Below are positions 4,607-7,347 of a stretch of DNA of 7,347 bases, one piece after another. The position numbers and the translations under genes are program-made. Source of the stretch: Patescibacteria group bacterium (GTDB taxonomy: Bacteria > Patescibacteriota > Minisyncoccia > UBA9983); assembly GCA_018827845.1 (NCBI GenBank), contig JAHJXC010000034.1:1-7347 (forward strand), given 5' to 3'. Every line of letters starts with the position of its first letter. Positions within the stretch are counted from its first letter, which is position 1. A model generated the notes under the pieces. That model saw only the letters and a list, made by a program, of their open reading frames with translations, was not told where the DNA came from and did no database searches.

Positions 4607-7003
4607 ATGTCAGACCTGATTTTATATATTTATATTATTGCTGCGCTTTTTATAATTATCGCGCCCGTGGTTTTTATTTTTGCCAACCGGGCCAAAAACC
4701 GCAGAAAACTTTATGAAGCCCTTGGCCTTGTTCTTTACGAAATAGCCTTTCCTCAGGAAAAGCCCGGGGATGATAAGAGAAGTTTCAAGGAACTCATTGC
4801 TGTTATGGAGCAGTTTTACGCCGGCATGTCTAGCAGCGGGTCTTATTTTGTTCTTGAGGTGGGCTTGCCCTCTACAAGCGACGAAATTGTTTTTTACGCT
4901 GCTGTTCCGCGCCCTAGAAAACAGCTTTTTGAAAAGCAGATACACGGCCTTTTTCCTTTGGCAGAAGTTAAGGTTAAACAAAATGATTACAACATTTTTA
5001 AGCCTGAAGGATATTCTTTGGGTTCTATTATCAAAATAAAAAATCATCCGATATTGCCAATAAGAACTTACGACAAATTTGAATCAGATCCTCTGCAGGT
5101 TGTTGTCAACACTTTTTCAAGACTTCAGAAAGAAGGCGAGGGAGCGGCCCTGCAAATTATTGTTTCCCTGGCCAAAGAGAATATTGCAGGAAAAGCGAAA
5201 CTAGCAGCCCTCAAAGTGCGCGAAGGCAAATCTTTTTTTCAAGCCCTGAAGGCGGACAAAAATTTAGCCGCTGAATTTGCTGAAACAGCCAAGGACTTGG
5301 CTTTTAGTCATTCTGAATCAGGCAAAAAAACTACTGCCTCAAAACCAGTAGATGAAGAACTGGCCAAACTTTTGGAAAGCAAGGCATCGCGCCAGACAAT
5401 GTCTGTGAATCTTCGTCTTATGGTTTCCAGCGAGGATAAGGCGAAATCAGATTCAATTTTAGCCGAACTTGAAAGCGCTTTTTTGCAGTTCAGCGAGATG
5501 CATGCTAACAGTTTTTATTTTGTCAGGCCAAAAGGTAAATCTTTGCGCAAACTTTTTTATCAGTTTTCTTTCAGAATCCCAGAAAAAGAGAACTCCATTC
5601 TTCTCAATACAGCAGAATTATCCACCATACTTCACTTTCCTTCAGAATTAAGTTCAATTGCCGCTCCTCAGCTTAAATATGTAAAAACCAAAGAAGCGGC
5701 ACCGCCCTTGAATTTGCCCCAAACCGGCCTTTTGCTCGGACGAAATATTTACCGCGGAGATGAAAAATATGTTTATTTAAATGAAGACGACAGGCGCAGG
5801 CATTTTTACATTATAGGCCAGACCGGAACCGGAAAATCAGTTTTGCTCAAAAATATGATTATTCAGGATATTGAAGCCGGCAAGGGAGTTTGTTTTATTG
5901 ATCCGCACGGTTCGGATTTGCAGGAAATTTTATCGCGCATACCTAAAAAGAGAATTGATGATTTAATTTATTTCAATCCCGGAGACACCTCGCGGCCGCT
6001 GGGCTTGAACATGCTTGAGTATGATCCGCAGTATCCTGAACAGAAAACATTTATAGTCAATGAACTGCTTGGCATTTTTAACAAACTTTTTGACATGAAG
6101 ATGGCGGGCGGCCCGATGTTTGAGCAGTATTTCAGAAATGCCACCATGCTGGTTATGGATGATCCGGCATCTGGTAACACGCTTTTGGAAATTTCTAGAG
6201 TAATGAGCGATAAAAATTTCCGCGATTATAAATTGTCTCAAAGCGCAAATCCAGTGGTGAAATCATTTTGGAGAGAGGTGGCGGAAAAAGCCGGAGGAGA
6301 GGCAACATTGCAGAATATGGTGCCTTATATCACCAGCAAGTTTGACACTTTTTTAACCAATGAAATTGTCAGGCCCATTATTATCCAGGAAAAATCCGCT
6401 TTCAATTTCAGAAAAGTGATGGATGAGGAAAAAATTCTTTTGGTTAATCTTTCTAAGGGCCGGCTAGGTGACATCAATTCCAGTTTGATCGGCTTGATAA
6501 TCGTAGGCAAACTTTTGATGGCCTCTTTGTCGCGCGTTGATATAGCGGAATCCCAGAGAAAAGATTTTTACCTTTACATTGATGAATTCCAGAATGTCAC
6601 TACTGATTCCATTGCCACTATTCTTTCTGAGGCAAGAAAATATAAATTAAATCTGATTATCGCGCATCAGTACATTGCCCAACTGGAAGAAAATATAAAG
6701 AAGGCAGTTTTTGGCAATGTCGGCTCATTGGCATCTTTTAGGATCGGAGCTGAAGATGCTGAATTTCTGGAAAAACAGCTCGCCCCGGTTTTCACCAGCC
6801 ATGATCTAATCAATCTTGATAATTACAGCGCCTATCTAAAACTTTTAATCAATGGGCAGACATCGCGGCCGTTTAATATGCAGACCTTTCCTTTTCAGCT
6901 AGGCGATCCGAATTGGGCCAAAGACATAGCCGCTCTTTCCGCCTCCCGCTACGGCAAAACCCGTCTGGAAGCAGAGGAAGAAATAAATAGACGCTATTTA
7001 TAA
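4607..7003 (+). CDS. Membrane-tethered VirD4/HerA-like P-loop ATPase (type IV secretion DNA-binding type)
   Basis: A 798-residue ATPase of the conjugative coupling protein/HerA-FtsK class, likely a hexameric motor at the inner face of the membrane. Residues about 3-27 form an N-terminal membrane helix. About 55-200 form a first domain (with FYAAVPRPRKQLFEKQI and YNIFKPEG), and about 265-345 a second domain of similar style, reminiscent of the paired N-terminal domains of VirB4 and DUF8128-type proteins. The motor domain follows: Walker A GQTGTGKS (404-411), DPHGSD (432-437), Walker B LYIDEFQN (656-663, with Asp659-Glu660), and AHQY (686-689), the glutamine motif seen after Walker B in TraM/VirD4-type ATPases. 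The C-terminus resembles the TraM-recognition region. All catalytic motifs look intact. The substrate is not evident: DNA uptake or export, conjugation, or a cell-envelope function are possible. No relaxase or other secretion genes are in the window, so this may be a chromosomal housekeeping member of the family. It is flanked at 2 bp and 1 bp by its operon partners. Confidence 0.88.
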   Translation: MSDLILYIYIIAALFIIIAPVVFIFANRAKNRRKLYEALGLVLYEIAFPQEKPGDDKRSFKELIAVMEQFYAGMSSSGSYFVLEVGLPSTSDEIVFYAAVPRPRKQLFEKQIHGLFPLAEVKVKQNDYNIFKPEGYSLGSIIKIKNHPILPIRTYDKFESDPLQVVVNTFSRLQKEGEGAALQIIVSLAKENIAGKAKLAALKVREGKSFFQALKADKNLAAEFAETAKDLAFSHSESGKKTTASKPVDEELAKLLESKASRQTMSVNLRLMVSSEDKAKSDSILAELESAFLQFSEMHANSFYFVRPKGKSLRKLFYQFSFRIPEKENSILLNTAELSTILHFPSELSSIAAPQLKYVKTKEAAPPLNLPQTGLLLGRNIYRGDEKYVYLNEDDRRRHFYIIGQTGTGKSVLLKNMIIQDIEAGKGVCFIDPHGSDLQEILSRIPKKRIDDLIYFNPGDTSRPLGLNMLEYDPQYPEQKTFIVNELLGIFNKLFDMKMAGGPMFEQYFRNATMLVMDDPASGNTLLEISRVMSDKNFRDYKLSQSANPVVKSFWREVAEKAGGEATLQNMVPYITSKFDTFLTNEIVRPIIIQEKSAFNFRKVMDEEKILLVNLSKGRLGDINSSLIGLIIVGKLLMASLSRVDIAESQRKDFYLYIDEFQNVTTDSIATILSEARKYKLNLIIAHQYIAQLEENIKKAVFGNVGSLASFRIGAEDAEFLEKQLAPVFTSHDLINLDNYSAYLKLLINGQTSRPFNMQTFPFQLGDPNWAKDIAALSASRYGKTRLEAEEEINRRYL

Positions 7004-7004
7004 T

Positions 7005-7347
7005 ATGCTGAAAAAGCAAAAAATTCCCGTCAAAGCATTAGGGGATATTTTAAGTAATTTTGATCTAGGTAAAATCAAAAAAATAAAGCCGTTTGCCACA
7101 AGCGGCAATATTGCCTATATAATTAAAACCAATAAAGGGGAATATTTTTTACGCCTCTCTCCATACGGCGCAAGATGGCGTTCAAAAAAAGAAATTCTGG
7201 CTGAAATAGAATTAATTAATTATCTTTATAAAAATAAATTTCCTGTTTTCGTGCCCTTGCTGGCGAAAAACAGCGAGTTAGTTATTTCTTGGCGAAAGCA
7301 CTACGGGTATATAAGAAGAATTATTGATGGCAAGGCAAAATTAAATC
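7005..7347 (+). CDS. Aminoglycoside-phosphotransferase-fold kinase, N-terminal part (partial)
   Basis: The frame opens at ATG 7005, one base after the ATPase stop, and stays open to the window edge: 114 codons plus one base. The visible part matches the N-lobe of the APH/homoserine-kinase-II-like family: SGNIAYIIKTNKGEYFLRLSP (33-53) is the nucleotide-binding beta hairpin with Arg50 in the usual Leu-Arg position, followed by the helix EILAEIELINYLYK (63-76) carrying the Glu expected to pair with the beta-3 basic residue, then VPLL and the hinge-like HYGYIRRIIDGK. The catalytic HGD loop and DFG-like metal site lie beyond the edge, so activity cannot be judged. Such enzymes phosphorylate small hydroxyl-bearing molecules; despite the family name nothing here indicates drug resistance. 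Tight packing suggests the same operon as the ATPase. No ribosome binding site is visible. Confidence 0.75.
   Translation, partial: MLKKQKIPVKALGDILSNFDLGKIKKIKPFATSGNIAYIIKTNKGEYFLRLSPYGARWRSKKEILAEIELINYLYKNKFPVFVPLLAKNSELVISWRKHYGYIRRIIDGKAKLN

Noticed and set aside
4622..5047. A 141-codon open frame on the minus strand inside the ATPase gene
   Set aside because: Antisense shadow; the plus-strand ATPase has intact domains over the same bases and the shadow shows no recognisable motif.
244..7003. Alternative genetic code with UGA as glycine, as in some Patescibacteria
   Set aside because: The large genes carry no in-frame TGA across about 1900 codons and use normal GGN glycine codons, so the standard bacterial code fits. 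The absence of TGA stops among six genes is too small a sample to interpret.
6999..7004. TATAAT immediately before the ATG at 7005, as a promoter for the kinase
   Set aside because: It touches the start codon, so transcription would begin inside the coding region; it overlaps the ATPase stop codon and is best explained by AT-rich sequence.
1..7347. CRISPR arrays, tRNA or rRNA genes, transposases, or a defence system
   Set aside because: No spaced direct repeats, no cloverleaf or rRNA-like sequence and no integrase or transposase motifs were found; the ATPase could be mistaken for a HerA-type defence ATPase, but it has a membrane helix and coupling-protein features and no nuclease partner.

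Overview
The window looks like chromosomal sequence from a Candidate Phyla Radiation (Patescibacteria, Parcubacteria-like) bacterium. The support is familiarity with families that recur in those genomes rather than a marker gene: a four-cysteine secreted C-terminal tail, a YGFEMKYP-type surface protein on a pilin-like anchor, two GT-C membrane glycosyltransferases, and a long VirD4/HerA-like ATPase preceded by a small coiled-coil protein. The standard bacterial code fits. The three longest genes have no in-frame TGA, and all six visible stops are TAA or TAG.

Layout. Positions 1-99 are the end of a secreted Cys-rich protein, followed by a long-stem hairpin/terminator at 159-204. A membrane-anchored surface protein runs forward from 244 to 852 and converges on a two-gene operon on the minus strand, with 23 bp between the stops. 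That operon (4171 down to 876) encodes two different polytopic GT-C/GT39-like glycosyltransferases whose genes overlap by 13 bp. A compact divergent promoter region (about 4172-4214) separates it from a forward operon of three tightly packed genes: a 129-aa coiled-coil protein, a 798-aa membrane-tethered P-loop ATPase related to conjugation coupling proteins, and the start of an aminoglycoside-phosphotransferase-fold kinase that runs off the window.

How the genes may work together. The left half is about the cell surface: a secreted protein, a surface-anchored protein, and enzymes that probably transfer sugars from a lipid carrier to an extracytoplasmic acceptor. The right half suggests a two-protein module, with a small protein next to a DNA- or substrate-pumping ATPase. 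No relaxase, other type IV secretion gene or transposase is present, and no RNA gene or CRISPR array is seen.

Most notable signals. (1) An in-frame composite repeat inside the 496-aa glycosyltransferase gene: a 34-nt imperfect palindrome directly joined to four tandem heptamers, adding about 22 hydrophilic residues to a loop. (2) Three -10-like boxes lying 6 or 7 nt before ATG codons, with no clear Shine-Dalgarno sequence at any of the six visible starts, which suggests leaderless transcripts. (3) The conserved-looking small protein/ATPase pair. I found no clearly new defence or mobile system.
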